A stretch of DNA of 64,000 nucleotides from RYN-230 sp963723595 (lineage in GTDB: Bacteria > Actinomycetota > Actinomycetes > Streptosporangiales > Streptosporangiaceae): the NCBI GenBank assembly GCA_963723595.1, contig CAVRRQ010000010.1, positions 992,001 through 1,056,000 of the forward strand, in the 5' to 3' direction. The position numbers and the translations under genes are program-made. Shown in pieces: positions 36,280-46,168 of the stretch. How positions within the stretch are numbered: the stretch's first letter is position 1; each line of letters begins with the position of its first letter. A model generated the notes under the pieces. It worked only from the letters and a program-made list of their open reading frames with translations. It was not told where the DNA came from and searched no databases.

Positions 36280-37743
36280 ATGGCGATTGAGTGGTCCGGT
36301 TTGAGCCCGGGGCTGCTGGTCCGGCTCGACCGTTCGGCCAGCCAGCCGCTGCGCGACCAGCTGGAGGCGAGCCTGCGCGAGGCGATCAGGGGCGGCCGGC
36401 TCCGCGCCGGGGAACGGCTGCCATCCTCGCGGGAGCTAGCGCGCGAGCTCGGTGTCTCCCGCGGCATGGTGCAGGAGTGCTACGGGCAGCTGCTGGCCGA
36501 GGGGTACCTGACCAGCCGCACCGGGTCGGCCACCCGGGTCGCCGACGTCAGCGGCCAGCACGCCGGTGACCAGCCCGTGGCCGGCCCGGCCGTGGTCTCC
36601 CCCTCGGCGCCCGCGCCGGGCCGCCATCCCTCCGAACCGCCGCTGATCGCCGACTTCCAGCCCGGCGTACCGGACCTGTCCAGCTTCCCGCGTACCGACT
36701 GGGCCTGGGCCATCAAGCAGGCGTGCACGCAGGCCGCCTCCGCCGACCTGGGATACGGCGACCCGCGCGGCAGCGCGGTGCTGCGTGAGGTCCTCGCCGG
36801 TTACCTGCGGCGGGTCCGGGCCGCCGCCGCCAGCCCTGCGCGGATGATCATCAGCACCGGCTTCGCGCAAGGAATCAACCTGGTCCTGGGGGCCCTGGCC
36901 CTCCAGAACGGCGTGACGTGCGTGGCCTTCGAGGACCCCGGCTACGGCAGCGCACAGGCCGACGAGACACTCCGCGCGGTCCTGGCGATGGGCATCCGCG
37001 TCAGCTACGTGCCGGTCGACGGGCAGGGCCTGGTGGTCAGCGAGCTGACGGCCAGCGGCGCCCAGGCGGTCGTGGTCACCCCGGCGCACCAGTCCCCCAC
37101 CGGAGTGCTGCTGTCCCCGTCCCGGCGGCACGCCCTGACCGACTGGGCGCGGCGCGGCGGCGGGTACGTGATCGAGGACGACTACGACTCAGAGTTCCGC
37201 TACGACAAAGAACCCGTCGGTGCGCTGCAGGGCCTAGCCCCAGACCGGGTCTTCCTGCTCGGCACGGTCAGCAAGGCACTGGCGCCCGCGGTCCGCCTCG
37301 GCTGGGTCCATGCCCCTTCACCACTGGCCTCAGCGGTCGCTGCCGAGAAAGAAATGAGCGACCGCGGCTCCTGCACGCTAGACCAGCTCGCCCTGGCCAC
37401 CCTGCTCACAACCGGCCGGTACGACCGCCACCTGCGGCGGATGCGAACTGTCTACGCCGCCCGCCGCACCGCACTGACCGACGCGTTCGCCAGGCACGCC
37501 CCCCGAGTCCAGCTCACCGGGCTCGCGGCCGGATTTCATGCTGTCGCACCTCTGCCACCCGGCGCCGACGAGACAGCAGTGATCGCTGCGGCGCGTGAAC
37601 GGCGGGTCGGGCTGCACGGCATCAGCGCCTACCGCGGCATCCCTGACACCGCGGCGCCACCCGCGCTGGTGATGGGCTTCGGAAACGTCCGTGAACGAGC
37701 CATCGAACCCGCCGTCGCCGCCGTCGCCGACCTGCTCAGCTGA
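36280..37743 (+). CDS. MocR/PdxR-type transcriptional regulator
   Basis: A 487-residue fusion. The N-terminal GntR winged helix has LPSSRELARELGVSRGMVQE. An inter-domain linker of about 40 residues follows, then a fold-type I aminotransferase domain with PLP-binding Lys K332 (TVSKALAPAVRLGW), VIEDDYDSEFRY and a PLP-phosphate site. PdxR members switch on PLP synthesis genes; others control transporters or GABA use. No pdxS/pdxT lies nearby, so the target is probably the divergent MFS gene. The 5' end is tight: a GATAAG -10-like element lies 16 bases upstream. Confidence 0.88.
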   Translation: MAIEWSGLSPGLLVRLDRSASQPLRDQLEASLREAIRGGRLRAGERLPSSRELARELGVSRGMVQECYGQLLAEGYLTSRTGSATRVADVSGQHAGDQPVAGPAVVSPSAPAPGRHPSEPPLIADFQPGVPDLSSFPRTDWAWAIKQACTQAASADLGYGDPRGSAVLREVLAGYLRRVRAAAASPARMIISTGFAQGINLVLGALALQNGVTCVAFEDPGYGSAQADETLRAVLAMGIRVSYVPVDGQGLVVSELTASGAQAVVVTPAHQSPTGVLLSPSRRHALTDWARRGGGYVIEDDYDSEFRYDKEPVGALQGLAPDRVFLLGTVSKALAPAVRLGWVHAPSPLASAVAAEKEMSDRGSCTLDQLALATLLTTGRYDRHLRRMRTVYAARRTALTDAFARHAPRVQLTGLAAGFHAVAPLPPGADETAVIAAARERRVGLHGISAYRGIPDTAAPPALVMGFGNVRERAIEPAVAAVADLLS

Positions 37744-37764
37744 CCCGGGCAGCCGCCCGGGGTC
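37742..37764 (+). terminator. GC hairpin after the MocR gene
   Basis: GACCCGGGC pairs with GCCCGGGGTC across AGCC with one bulged base, starting at the stop codon itself. It is a likely terminator between two convergent genes. The rest of 37765-37953 contains no supportable gene. Confidence 0.45.
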
Positions 37765-37953
37765 ACGGGGGGTCCAGGGTCTGCTGAATCGGGGTGCCAC
37801 TGGTGTGGGTGCTGGCCCGGAGCAGCTTCCCGGGCCAGCGGCTCCTCCGTGCCCGGATAGAAGCGTCGTGCACCACGGCGCGACACAGGACCGCCGATTG
37901 CGCAGACCATTCTGCAATCGATTGCTGACACTATCCGGCTGGCCGCGCACCCG

Positions 37954-38970
37954 TCAAGAACCCGGTCCCGGCGGGCCGTTCCCGGCTGGGGACGCATCGG
38001 GGGAAACCAGGCGGAGCTCGATGCGGGCGGCCGGGATGCGTTCTTGCTCATGGGCAAGGAGTGCCATGGCGCGGACGTCGGCGGCCGTGGGCCGGTTCAC
38101 ATCCAGGGCTCGCGGCCACAGGCCGGCATAGCGAACGGCTGCGACTTCGGCCGCGTAGACCAGCGCCTGGTTGACCAGGTAGAGAAGGGCGAACATGCCG
38201 GCCACGGTGGCGAAACTCCCGTAAACGGGTCCGGCCTTGCTCACCAGCCTCGCCAGCACTGGCGCACCGAGATTGAGCGCCAGGGCCACCGCCACAGCCC
38301 CCAGAACAGCGGCCGGCCAGAGGGCACGGACCGGCGCGGGGCGCGCTAGCAGCACCCTGGCCCCAACCAGCAAGACGGCGAATATGACCACGGCCGACCC
38401 GAGCACCGCCAAAGCGCGTTCTGCTCCCGGCACGCCGGGCAGCGCCGTGACCACGACAGTGAGCGCCCCGGCGGCCAGTGCCCCCAGCAGCAGCGTCGCC
38501 AGCATCAGGAACACCCGGACGTAGCGGGACGCAAACCCGGCCCGGAGCCGCCTTGGGACGGCAGCGACATGGTTCAGCGTCTGGTACGCAGAGAACACGA
38601 CACCGGTTCCGGCGAACAGCAAGCCGATCAGGCCGACGATGAACGGCACGGTCGACGCCGGCAAGGTGCTCACCGAACTCTCAACCGTGGATCGCAGCAC
38701 CGGCGGAACGATGTCAGCGATGAGCCGCTGCCGCAGTTCCGGGTTATCAGCCAGTACCCGCGACAGGACCGCCACGGCGAGCAGCAGCAACGGGAAGATG
38801 CTGAGGAAACCGTAGTAGGTGATGAGCGCAGCCTCGCGGCCGCCGTCATCGTCTCCGTATTTCTTGATCACGGCGTAAGGGAATCCCAGAAAGCCATGCC
38901 GGCGCTGCATGCCGTCCGCCCAGGCGATGATCCCGTTCACCCGTGCGCCCAAGGTCCCGAAAAAGCGCAT
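37954..38970 (-). CDS. YihY/UPF0761-family inner membrane protein
   Basis: A 338-residue protein with six membrane helices. FPYAVIKKYGDDDGGREAALITYYGFLSIFPLLLL is the family opening, with the amphipathic region before helix 1. GTGVVFSAYQTLNHVAAVPR and VYGSFATVAGMFALLYLVNQALVYAAEV mark later helices. The family was once called ribonuclease BN, wrongly; it is now seen as a membrane protein of unknown transport function. It is transcribed in the same direction as the antiporter and SulP genes upstream, with a 106-base gap. Confidence 0.87.
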   Translation of the reverse strand: MRFFGTLGARVNGIIAWADGMQRRHGFLGFPYAVIKKYGDDDGGREAALITYYGFLSIFPLLLLAVAVLSRVLADNPELRQRLIADIVPPVLRSTVESSVSTLPASTVPFIVGLIGLLFAGTGVVFSAYQTLNHVAAVPRRLRAGFASRYVRVFLMLATLLLGALAAGALTVVVTALPGVPGAERALAVLGSAVVIFAVLLVGARVLLARPAPVRALWPAAVLGAVAVALALNLGAPVLARLVSKAGPVYGSFATVAGMFALLYLVNQALVYAAEVAAVRYAGLWPRALDVNRPTAADVRAMALLAHEQERIPAARIELRLVSPDASPAGNGPPGPGS

Positions 38971-39076
38971 GCCCTGGCCTCCCTGTCATTCCGTCTGGAC
39001 ACGTCATCGAGGCACAGCCCGCGGCAACCTAATCAGAATCGGCGAACCGTGGTGACGTTCGTCGGGGCGTGGCCGG

Positions 39077-40336
39077 TCAGGGAGCACGACGGATGAGCCG
39101 TCGCGCAGCCAGTGGCTGGTCGCCAGCGTCATCAGTTCCGTCTGCGGTGATGGCGAGACGCGGGCCGTAGCGGTGTGCAAGCGGGTTGGCGGTGAGTCCG
39201 TGCGCGACGACACTGAGCAGTACGGTGAAGGCGATCACGGAGACTGCGGGCCCGGCGGCGTGGCCAATGTCCTCCAGCGCCAGCAGGGCAAACACCACCG
39301 ACGCGAGGCCGCGGGGCCCGAACCAGCCCACGAACGCCACGGCCGCATGGCCGAGTCGTGTGCCCGCCAGCGCCACCGCCACCGGCACCATCCTGATCAC
39401 GGTCAGGCTAAGCACGGCGTACAGCACCGTCTGCCACGAAAGGCCCTCGAACGCCGGCACGATCGCGATAGCACCGAAGGCCAGCCATACCAGCAGCGAC
39501 ACCAGGGCACCCGTCTCCTCCACGTAGGGCATCAGCCGTTCGCCGCGCTTGCCGCTGGTGGCGCCATAAGCCAGGCCGCCTACGAACGCGGCTATGAAGC
39601 CATTCCCGTGCAGCGCCAGAGAGCAGGCGTAAGCGCAGATCGCCAGGGCCAGCACCGCGGAGCCGGCGAAACCGCTCTCGGCCCAGCCGCGGCGGCGCGC
39701 CGCATTCACGACGAAGCCGCCCGCGCCGCCGATGAATATGCCGACCAGCACGCCCAGCGCCAGCTCCGCCACCGCCGCCCCTGGGCCGACGCTGGCCGCG
39801 TGCTCGGCAGTCTCGGCTCCGGCTATCGCGACCAGGACGACCGGCGTGGCGATGCCATCGTTGAGCCCGCTCTCGATATTGAGCAGCCGGCGGATCCGCG
39901 CCGGGACGGCTGGGTTCACCATCACGCCCGCACCCAGGGCAGCGTCTGTCGGTGCGAGAGCCGCGCCTACCAGCAGGGCAATCCAGATACTCATCCCGTT
40001 GAATAGTGCGAGGGCCAGCAGGATCCCCAGGCCGATGGTCAGGGGCAGCCCGATCCCCAGCAGCCGAAGGCACAAGCCCGCATCAGCACGCAAGTCCCGC
40101 AGCCTGACCTGGGACGCATCCGAGAACAGCACCAGCACCAGGGTGATCTCGGCCAGCGCCTTTACCAGCTCGTGGGAAGGCGCGAACCCTAGCGGGGCCA
40201 GCGGTCCGTGAGTCAGCACCAGCCCGGCGAGCACGAAGATGATCGGCGCGGTCACGTCGAACCGCTCCAGCCGCGCAGACAGCGTCCCCCACAGGAAAAC
40301 GATCGCCGCCACGATCGCCAAGTCGGACGCGCTCAT
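39077..40336 (-). CDS. Cation:proton antiporter, CPA1 family
   Basis: A 419-residue antiporter with about 12 helices. LALFNGMSIWIALLVGAALAPTDAALGAGV and RRLLNIESGLNDGIATPVVL form the ion-binding core; the ND pair matches the CPA1 subfamily, which exchanges Na+, K+ or Li+ for H+. GWFGPRGLASVVFALLALED is the C-terminal family motif. Its start overlaps the SulP gene stop by 4 bases (ATGA), so the anion transporter and the antiporter are co-translated. Confidence 0.88.
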   Translation of the reverse strand: MSASDLAIVAAIVFLWGTLSARLERFDVTAPIIFVLAGLVLTHGPLAPLGFAPSHELVKALAEITLVLVLFSDASQVRLRDLRADAGLCLRLLGIGLPLTIGLGILLALALFNGMSIWIALLVGAALAPTDAALGAGVMVNPAVPARIRRLLNIESGLNDGIATPVVLVAIAGAETAEHAASVGPGAAVAELALGVLVGIFIGGAGGFVVNAARRRGWAESGFAGSAVLALAICAYACSLALHGNGFIAAFVGGLAYGATSGKRGERLMPYVEETGALVSLLVWLAFGAIAIVPAFEGLSWQTVLYAVLSLTVIRMVPVAVALAGTRLGHAAVAFVGWFGPRGLASVVFALLALEDIGHAAGPAVSVIAFTVLLSVVAHGLTANPLAHRYGPRLAITADGTDDAGDQPLAARRLIRRAP

Positions 40337-42081
40337 GCGACGGGCTGGCCATCGGCGGGCTGCCCGTCAGGCGGCTGATCGGCGGCCGTCCACTGGGCGC
40401 CGGTCTCGCCCCGGAAGGCGGCGACGGCGGCGGCGATGGTCGGGAAGAAGTGGTCAGGGCTGATGGTGCGGGTGAGCCCGTAGCGTTCGATCTTGCGCCG
40501 GACCGGGTCCTTGAGCTCGGCGAACACCAGGCTGATGCCCTGGGTGTTCAGTGCCTCGTCGAGGTCGGTCAGCACGTCGGAAGCGGTGGTGTCCACGTCC
40601 GTCACGGGCTCCGCCGCGATGACGATCCAGGTGGGCTTCGGCTGGGCCCCGGCGAGCCGGCGGATCTCGTCGCGGAACGTCGTGGCGTTGGCGAAGAACA
40701 GCGGGCCGTCGAACCGGTAGATCACCAGGCCAGGCAGGTGCTCGGCACCGGGATACGAGCGGGTGTCGTGATAGCCCTCCACCCCCGCCACGCGCCCGAG
40801 CACCGCCGCGTAGGGCCACCACGCCCGCCGGAAGACGTTGAGGATGGAGAGCGCGACCGCGATCGCGATGCCGGGCAGCACGCCGAGCAGGGCGACGCCG
40901 AGGAAAGCCGCGATCGACAGCAGGAACTCGGCCTTGCGCTGCCGCCACAGCCGCACCGTGGCGGGAATGTCGGCCAGGGACAGCGCGGCAGTGATCACCA
41001 CCGCGGCCAGTGCTGGCTGGGGGAGGTTCCGGAACAGGCCCGGGACCAGCACGATCATGAGGATGATCAGGGCCGCCCCGATCACCCCGGTCAGCTGCGT
41101 CTTGGCGCCGGACCGTTCCGCCACCGCCGTCCGTGACCCGCTGGTGCTGACCGGGAACCCCTGGAAGAGCCCGGCGGCCAGGTTCGCCGCGCCGATGCCG
41201 ATCATCTCGCCGTTGCCGCGGACTTCCTGTCCGGTGCGGGCCGCGAACGCCGACGCGGTGGAGATGGTGTCGGCCAGGGAGACCAGGGCGATCCCCAGCG
41301 CCCCCGCGAACAGGGGCCCGAGGTCTGACAGGGGGACGGACGGGATGGTGAGCGGCGGGAAGCCCTTGGGGAGCACCCCGACCAGGCTGACGCCGTGGCC
41401 GGCCAGGTGAAAGACCGTGGTCGCCGCGATCGCCAGCACGACCGCGATCAGCACGGCCGGGACCTTCGGCAGCCACCGCTGCAGGACGAGGATCAGCACA
41501 ACCCCGGCGATCCCGACCGCGGCCGCGGCCGGAACCGCATCGCCGTTCGCCAGGCCCTTGGCGAACCCGGCGATCTCACGGATCAGGTCATCGGCCTCGA
41601 CCTTGAACCCGAGCAGCTTCGGCAGCTGCCCGATCAGGATGGTCAGCGCCAGGCCGTTCATGTAGCCGATCATCGTCGGCTTGGAGATCAGGTCGGCGAT
41701 GAATCCGAGTTTCGCCACCGCCCCCAGGATCATGATCGCCGCGACCATGATCGCGAGGATCGACGCGAGCGCGACAGCGCGCTTGGCGTCGCCTTTGGCG
41801 GCCATCAGCGGCAGGATCGTCGCGGCGATCATCGGCCCCAGCGAGGAATCCGGGCCCAGCACCAGGATCCGCGACGGGCCGAACGCCGCGTAACCGAGCA
41901 GGCACAAGATGGACGTGTACAAGCCGGTGATGGGCGGCAGGCCCGCCAGTTCCGCATACGCCATGCCCTGCGGGACCAGCAGGGTGGTCAGCACCACCCC
42001 GGCCACGACGTCCTTGAGCAGCCACTGCCTGCGGTAGGACGAGAGCACCTCAAGCCCGGGTACCCACTGGAACACGGACAC
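40333..42081 (-). CDS. SulP family anion transporter with STAS domain
   Basis: About 582 residues. DVVAGVVLTTLLVPQGMAYA and GLPPITGLYTSILCLLGYAAFGPSR are the SulP opening, followed by 12 or more helices, including FQGFPVSTSGSRTAVAE. The C-terminal STAS domain has LVIYRFDGPLFFANATTFRD and SDVLTDLDEAL. The family moves sulfate, bicarbonate or dicarboxylates with H+ or Na+. GTG 42081 is preferred because AGGGCC precedes it and homology starts soon after; the frame stays open far upstream over the PPK2 gene, so the start is not certain. Confidence 0.88.
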   Translation of the reverse strand: MSVFQWVPGLEVLSSYRRQWLLKDVVAGVVLTTLLVPQGMAYAELAGLPPITGLYTSILCLLGYAAFGPSRILVLGPDSSLGPMIAATILPLMAAKGDAKRAVALASILAIMVAAIMILGAVAKLGFIADLISKPTMIGYMNGLALTILIGQLPKLLGFKVEADDLIREIAGFAKGLANGDAVPAAAAVGIAGVVLILVLQRWLPKVPAVLIAVVLAIAATTVFHLAGHGVSLVGVLPKGFPPLTIPSVPLSDLGPLFAGALGIALVSLADTISTASAFAARTGQEVRGNGEMIGIGAANLAAGLFQGFPVSTSGSRTAVAERSGAKTQLTGVIGAALIILMIVLVPGLFRNLPQPALAAVVITAALSLADIPATVRLWRQRKAEFLLSIAAFLGVALLGVLPGIAIAVALSILNVFRRAWWPYAAVLGRVAGVEGYHDTRSYPGAEHLPGLVIYRFDGPLFFANATTFRDEIRRLAGAQPKPTWIVIAAEPVTDVDTTASDVLTDLDEALNTQGISLVFAELKDPVRRKIERYGLTRTISPDHFFPTIAAAVAAFRGETGAQWTAADQPPDGQPADGQPVA

Positions 42082-42253
42082 CCCCAGGCCCTGGTCATAT
42101 GCCGTAACGGCAATCTCGCCCGCGCGGACAAACCCGGCATCACCCGCACCGGGTGACGGCCCAGGTGCCGGAGCGGGTGATGGTGGCGGGATGACTCCCC
42201 GCCCAGGGCCTGCCGTCAGCCCCGCCGGCCCGGCTAGCCGGAGGTAAACGACA

Positions 42254-43118
42254 TGGCCAAGAGGCACAAGCATAAGCAACGCGCCCGCGAGGTCCAGGCG
42301 CCGCCGGGCGTCAGCGCGGCTGGAGGCGGCGGCTGGGCCGCCGCTGAAGATGAAGCGCAAGGAGTACGAGCGCCAGATGCGGGTGCTGCACGGTGAGCTG
42401 GTGGCCATGCAGGAGTGGGTCAAGGAGACCGGGGCCAAGATCTGCATCGTGTTCGAGGGCCGGGACACGGCCGGGAAGGGGGGCACGATCAAGCGGATCA
42501 CGGAGCGGGTGAGCCCGCGCGTGTTCCGGGTCGTGGCCCTGCCCGCCCCCACCGAGCGGGAGAAATCCCAGATGTACATCCAGCGGTACCTCCCGCACTT
42601 CCCGGCGGCCGGCGAGGTCGTGATCTTCGACCGCAGCTGGTACAACCGGGCGGGCGTCGAACCGGTGATGGGCTTCTGCACGCCCGTGGAGACCGAGCGG
42701 TTCCTGGAACTCACGCCCGGAGTCGAGAAGGCCATGGCCGATGACGGGATCCTGCTGCTGAAGTACTGGCTCGAGGTCAGCCCCGGCGAGCAGACGCGGC
42801 GCCTGAAGAGCCGCATCAACGACCCGCGGAAGATCTGGAAGCTGTCGGACATGGACCTGAAGTCCTACCGCCGCTGGTATGACTACTCCCGGGCCAGGGA
42901 CGCGATGTTCGCCGCGACCGACACCGCCTGGGCGCCCTGGTACATCGCGCACACCGACAGCAAAAGGCGCGGCCGGCTGAACATCATCAGCCACCTGCTC
43001 AGCCAGATCCCCTACAAGCCACTCGCCCCCCAGGACGTCACCCTGCCCAGACGCCAGCCCGCCCACGGCTACGTCGCAGCCGGACCTGCCCCTGCACTAC
43101 ATCCCGGCACCGTTCTAG
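42254..43118 (+). CDS. ppk2: Polyphosphate kinase 2, with two apparent frameshifts
   Basis: The core is an intact PPK2: Walker A-like GRDTAGKGGTIKRI, lid and Walker B FDRSWYNRAGVE, then WLEVSPGEQTRRLKSRINDP and YDYSRARDAMFAATDT. It transfers phosphate between polyphosphate and nucleoside di- or monophosphates. GGAGG lies 8 bases before ATG 42254, and the basic N-terminus MAKRHKHKQRAREVQ is typical. It joins the core (KMKRKEYERQ, 42350) only after a shift near 42330. A second shift near 43065 restores the usual end DLPLHYIPAPF and stop 43116-43118. ATG 42350 is the alternative start. Confidence 0.85.
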
Positions 43119-43165
43119 ACAGCAAGCGAACAGGTCGAAGCAGCAAGCGAGCAGGGAGGGCAAGT

Positions 43166-44554
43166 ATGGCGGACAGGGCCGAACGGGTGCCGGCGGATGG
43201 CGACCCGCCGGGCGGGGCGGGTCACGCGCCCGGGACGCTGGCCCGGGTCACCCGGGGCCAGCGCTGGCTGGCCCGGCTCGCCTTCGCCGCGGCGCTGGCC
43301 GCGGCGGTGGTGCTCCTGCTGGCTGGCGGGCTGAAGAGCGTGACCGCACTGCTGCTGGGTTTCGCCGGACTGGCGATCATCTGCGCGGCGGCGTGGTGGT
43401 TCCTGGCCCATCGCGGCCCCAGACGATGGCTCGCGGGCGTGGTTCTGGTCGCGGCGCCGGTAGCCGTGATCGTGCTATACGTCGCCGCCGGGCTGCTGTG
43501 GGAGATCGCGCTCAGCGTCGTGCTCGCTCTGGCGGCCGTGGCCGCGGGGCGCGCGGCCCTGAGCGGTGGGCGGCCGCCCGGGAAATCACGCGAAGACGTG
43601 GCGGTGCCGCAGCAGCAGCCATTTGTGATCATGAACCCGCGCTCGGGCGGCGGAAAGGTCGGGATATTCGGGCTCGAGGACAAGGCCGCCGCGCTCGGCG
43701 CGGAGGTGGCCCTGCTCGAAGGTCCCGGAGTGGTGGACGTGGCCGCGATGGCGCGCGAGGCGGTAGACGCCGGCGCCGACCTGCTCGGCGTGGCGGGCGG
43801 CGACGGAACGCAGGCTCTCGTCGCGGGCATCGCCGCCGGGCGGGACATCCCGATGATGGTCATCTCGGCGGGTACCCGCAACCACTTCGCCCTCGACCTC
43901 GGGCTGGACCGGGACGACCCGGCCACCGGTCTGGATGCCCTGACCGATGGGGTGGAGCTGCGCATCGACCTGGGCCTGATCGGGGACCGCACCTTCGTCA
44001 ACAACGCGTCGTTCGGCGCATATGCCCAGGTCGTGCAGAGCCCGGCCTACCGCGACGACAAGTCCGGCACTGCGCTCGCGATGCTCCCTGACCTGCTGAG
44101 CGGCCATCAGGGAGCGCACCTGGTGGTCCGGGTCGATGGCCAGGTGATCCTGGACGGGCCGCAAGCGGTGCTGGTCAGCAACAACCCGTATGAGACCGGC
44201 GATATCGCGGGCCTGGGCCGCCGCGCGCGGCTCGACCAAGGCGTGCTCGGCGTCGTCGGCGTGAAGATCGCGAACGCCGCCCAGGCGGCCGGGCTGCTAC
44301 GCCAGGCCCAGCGTTCCCGCAGTGTCACCGTGCTCACCGCCCGCGAAGTCATCATCGACGCCGACCAGCCGCACATCCCGGTCGGGATCGACGGCGAATC
44401 CGTGCTGATGCCCACCCCCGTGCGCTGCACCATCCGCCCCCTGGCCCTGCGGGTCCGGTTGCCTCGCGACCGGCCCGGCGTCCCCGACCCGCGACCGGCC
44501 ATGGACTGGTCACGCCTGCGCCAGCAGGCCCTTACCTTCACCCGGGGCGGGTGA
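43166..44554 (+). CDS. Diacylglycerol kinase-like protein with N-terminal membrane segments
   Basis: A 462-residue protein. Residues 1-35 are cytoplasmic; about four hydrophobic helices occupy residues 38-135. The C-terminal part is a DagK/LCB5 lipid kinase: FVIMNPRSGGGK, the ATP-binding GGDGTQALVAGIA near residue 211, SAGTRNHFALDLGLDRDDP and FVNNASFGAYAQVV. The likely substrate is diacylglycerol or a polyprenol-like lipid. GGGAGGG 5 bases before ATG 43166 shows an independent start, even though the frame is open back into PPK2 because of a shift there. Confidence 0.88.
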   Translation: MADRAERVPADGDPPGGAGHAPGTLARVTRGQRWLARLAFAAALAAAVVLLLAGGLKSVTALLLGFAGLAIICAAAWWFLAHRGPRRWLAGVVLVAAPVAVIVLYVAAGLLWEIALSVVLALAAVAAGRAALSGGRPPGKSREDVAVPQQQPFVIMNPRSGGGKVGIFGLEDKAAALGAEVALLEGPGVVDVAAMAREAVDAGADLLGVAGGDGTQALVAGIAAGRDIPMMVISAGTRNHFALDLGLDRDDPATGLDALTDGVELRIDLGLIGDRTFVNNASFGAYAQVVQSPAYRDDKSGTALAMLPDLLSGHQGAHLVVRVDGQVILDGPQAVLVSNNPYETGDIAGLGRRARLDQGVLGVVGVKIANAAQAAGLLRQAQRSRSVTVLTAREVIIDADQPHIPVGIDGESVLMPTPVRCTIRPLALRVRLPRDRPGVPDPRPAMDWSRLRQQALTFTRGG

Positions 44555-44607
44555 GCAAACTACCGGTTCGCTGTGGATTGACTTGGCCTCTGCGAGCACT
44601 TAATCAA

Positions 44608-46011
44608 TTACACGTATTCGCGGCGCCGCATCCAGGCGAGTGTCACCCATCCCCAGATGGGCGGGAGGTAGGCGGTGAAGAGCCGCTGGATGAAGACGGC
44701 TGCTACGGCCGTGTCTTCCGGCACGCCGGCGCGGTGAGCCCGGCGATCAGGCCGGCCTTGACGACCCCGGCCCCGCCGGGGACGGGAACGGCGCCACCGA
44801 TGATCGAGGCGGCCGTGATGACGACCAGGAGCGTTGAGAGGCTCGCTTCCTGCCCTACCGCGTGCAGCGATGCACACGTGTTCGAGGTTTCCAGTGCGAG
44901 GCACCGCCCGAAAGGAAGCTGGCCGGTCACGGCGCCGACGAGGACCCAGGCGTTGGCTGCGACCGGGAGCTGGGCGAGCACGAACGCCAGAGCCACCCAG
45001 CCCCAGCGCGCCCCTTTGATGACATCGAGGGATCCGGATACGTCCGCGAGCACGCCGATGATGGCCCAGATGCCGATGACCGTGCCGATGCCGAACACCA
45101 AGTTGACCCAGCTGATCCGCTTGGCCTCGGCGAGCTTGGGAACCTCGATGGCTGTCGCGTCGGCCACGGCCGTCCGCAGCTGCGGAAGCAGGTTCTTGTG
45201 CTGCCTGAGGTGGCTGACCGTCACAGGATCGAGCGCCGGGCGCTGCAGGTGGACGAGCGCGCCGCGGGCCGTGCCGGTGTCAAGGACCCGGGAGGCGGCG
45301 GCGGCCGTGCGATCGATGCCGACCTGCACGGCCATCGCCGCCAGGACCGCCGCGAGGTCACCATCGAGCCTGGCGGGCGCCGCCGAGCGGGAAGAGCTGA
45401 GCCACCGACGATGGCAGCGATCGTTGCGGCGGCAATGAGAAACGACGCCAGCCGGTGCAAGGGCCGGCGAGGTAGGGCAGCCCGGTGGTGGCCACCGCGA
45501 TGGTGACTGCCAGCTGGGTGACCGGGTAGCTGATGTCTACGCCAGTTAAGGCATCGGTGACGGGCCGGCCGGCACCGGACCCCAGGATTTCTCCGAGCAG
45601 GGCGCAGGCTCCCCAGGTCACCACAGCGGCCAGGGCGATCCGGCGGACGGCCGCCAGCCGCGGCACCAGCCAGCCGAAGATGACCAGACACGCGATGACC
45701 CCCGCGGAACCGAGCCAGAAGACCGCTGTCACCAGCCACTGAATCGCCGGGGGCGGCGGGTTCAGGGCATGAACGATGCTCAGCTCCACGGCGGAGTTGG
45801 CCCGCATAACCGGGACAGACACCGCCACCGCGACAACGGCGAGCCCGAGCCGGAAGGCATCCGAGGCGCGCCTGCGGATTGTGCCCCCACCCCGCGGACC
45901 AAGAACGATGGCCCGCAGCGGCTGCGCTGCGCCGGTACCGGCTGTGTCGTGCCCAGCCAGGGTCAGGTGGTCTTTGGCGCTGGCCGGAGGTGACGAACTT
46001 GCCGTGGACAT
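44608..46011 (-). pseudogene. Multi-domain lysylphosphatidylglycerol-synthase-like membrane protein, degraded
   Basis: The N-terminal part (from ATG 46011) is a PAP2-like membrane domain ending in SYPVTQLAVTIAVATTGLPY and, after a shift near 45475, RPLHRLASFLIAAATIAAIV. Then comes the end of a RIO-like kinase region (DGDLAAVLAAMAVQVGIDRT) and a flippase-like transmembrane domain (HAVGQEASLSTLLVVITAAS, PVPGGAGVVKAGLIAGLTA). A shift near 44740 gives the true C-terminus VAAVFIQRLFTAYLPPIWGW. Most of the kinase domain and about 100 residues in the middle of the flippase domain are missing. Related proteins span about 800 residues; this totals about 465. Confidence 0.68.
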
Positions 46012-46168
46012 GCCCTGAAGGCTCCCGACTCTCGCGCTCTTGGTCGGAGACATTAGAAGACGGCGGCGCGAGCCCGTATCACCCAACCAAGGTGAGGACG
46101 CCGCACTTCGATCCCGGGGAAGCTGGCCGCAATGTCCTGGCCCGCGGGACACTGGCGGAGGAATCCAG

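Noticed and set aside
40333..42852. SulP frame extended to 839 codons
   Set aside because: The extra 250 codons run over the PPK2 gene on the other strand and do not resemble SulP N-termini.
42350..44554. A 734-codon open frame that seems to fuse PPK2 to a diacylglycerol kinase
   Set aside because: The normal PPK2 ending and stop are present in the next frame at 43085-43118, and the kinase gene has its own GGGAGGG and ATG at 43166. The fusion comes from one base change near 43065.
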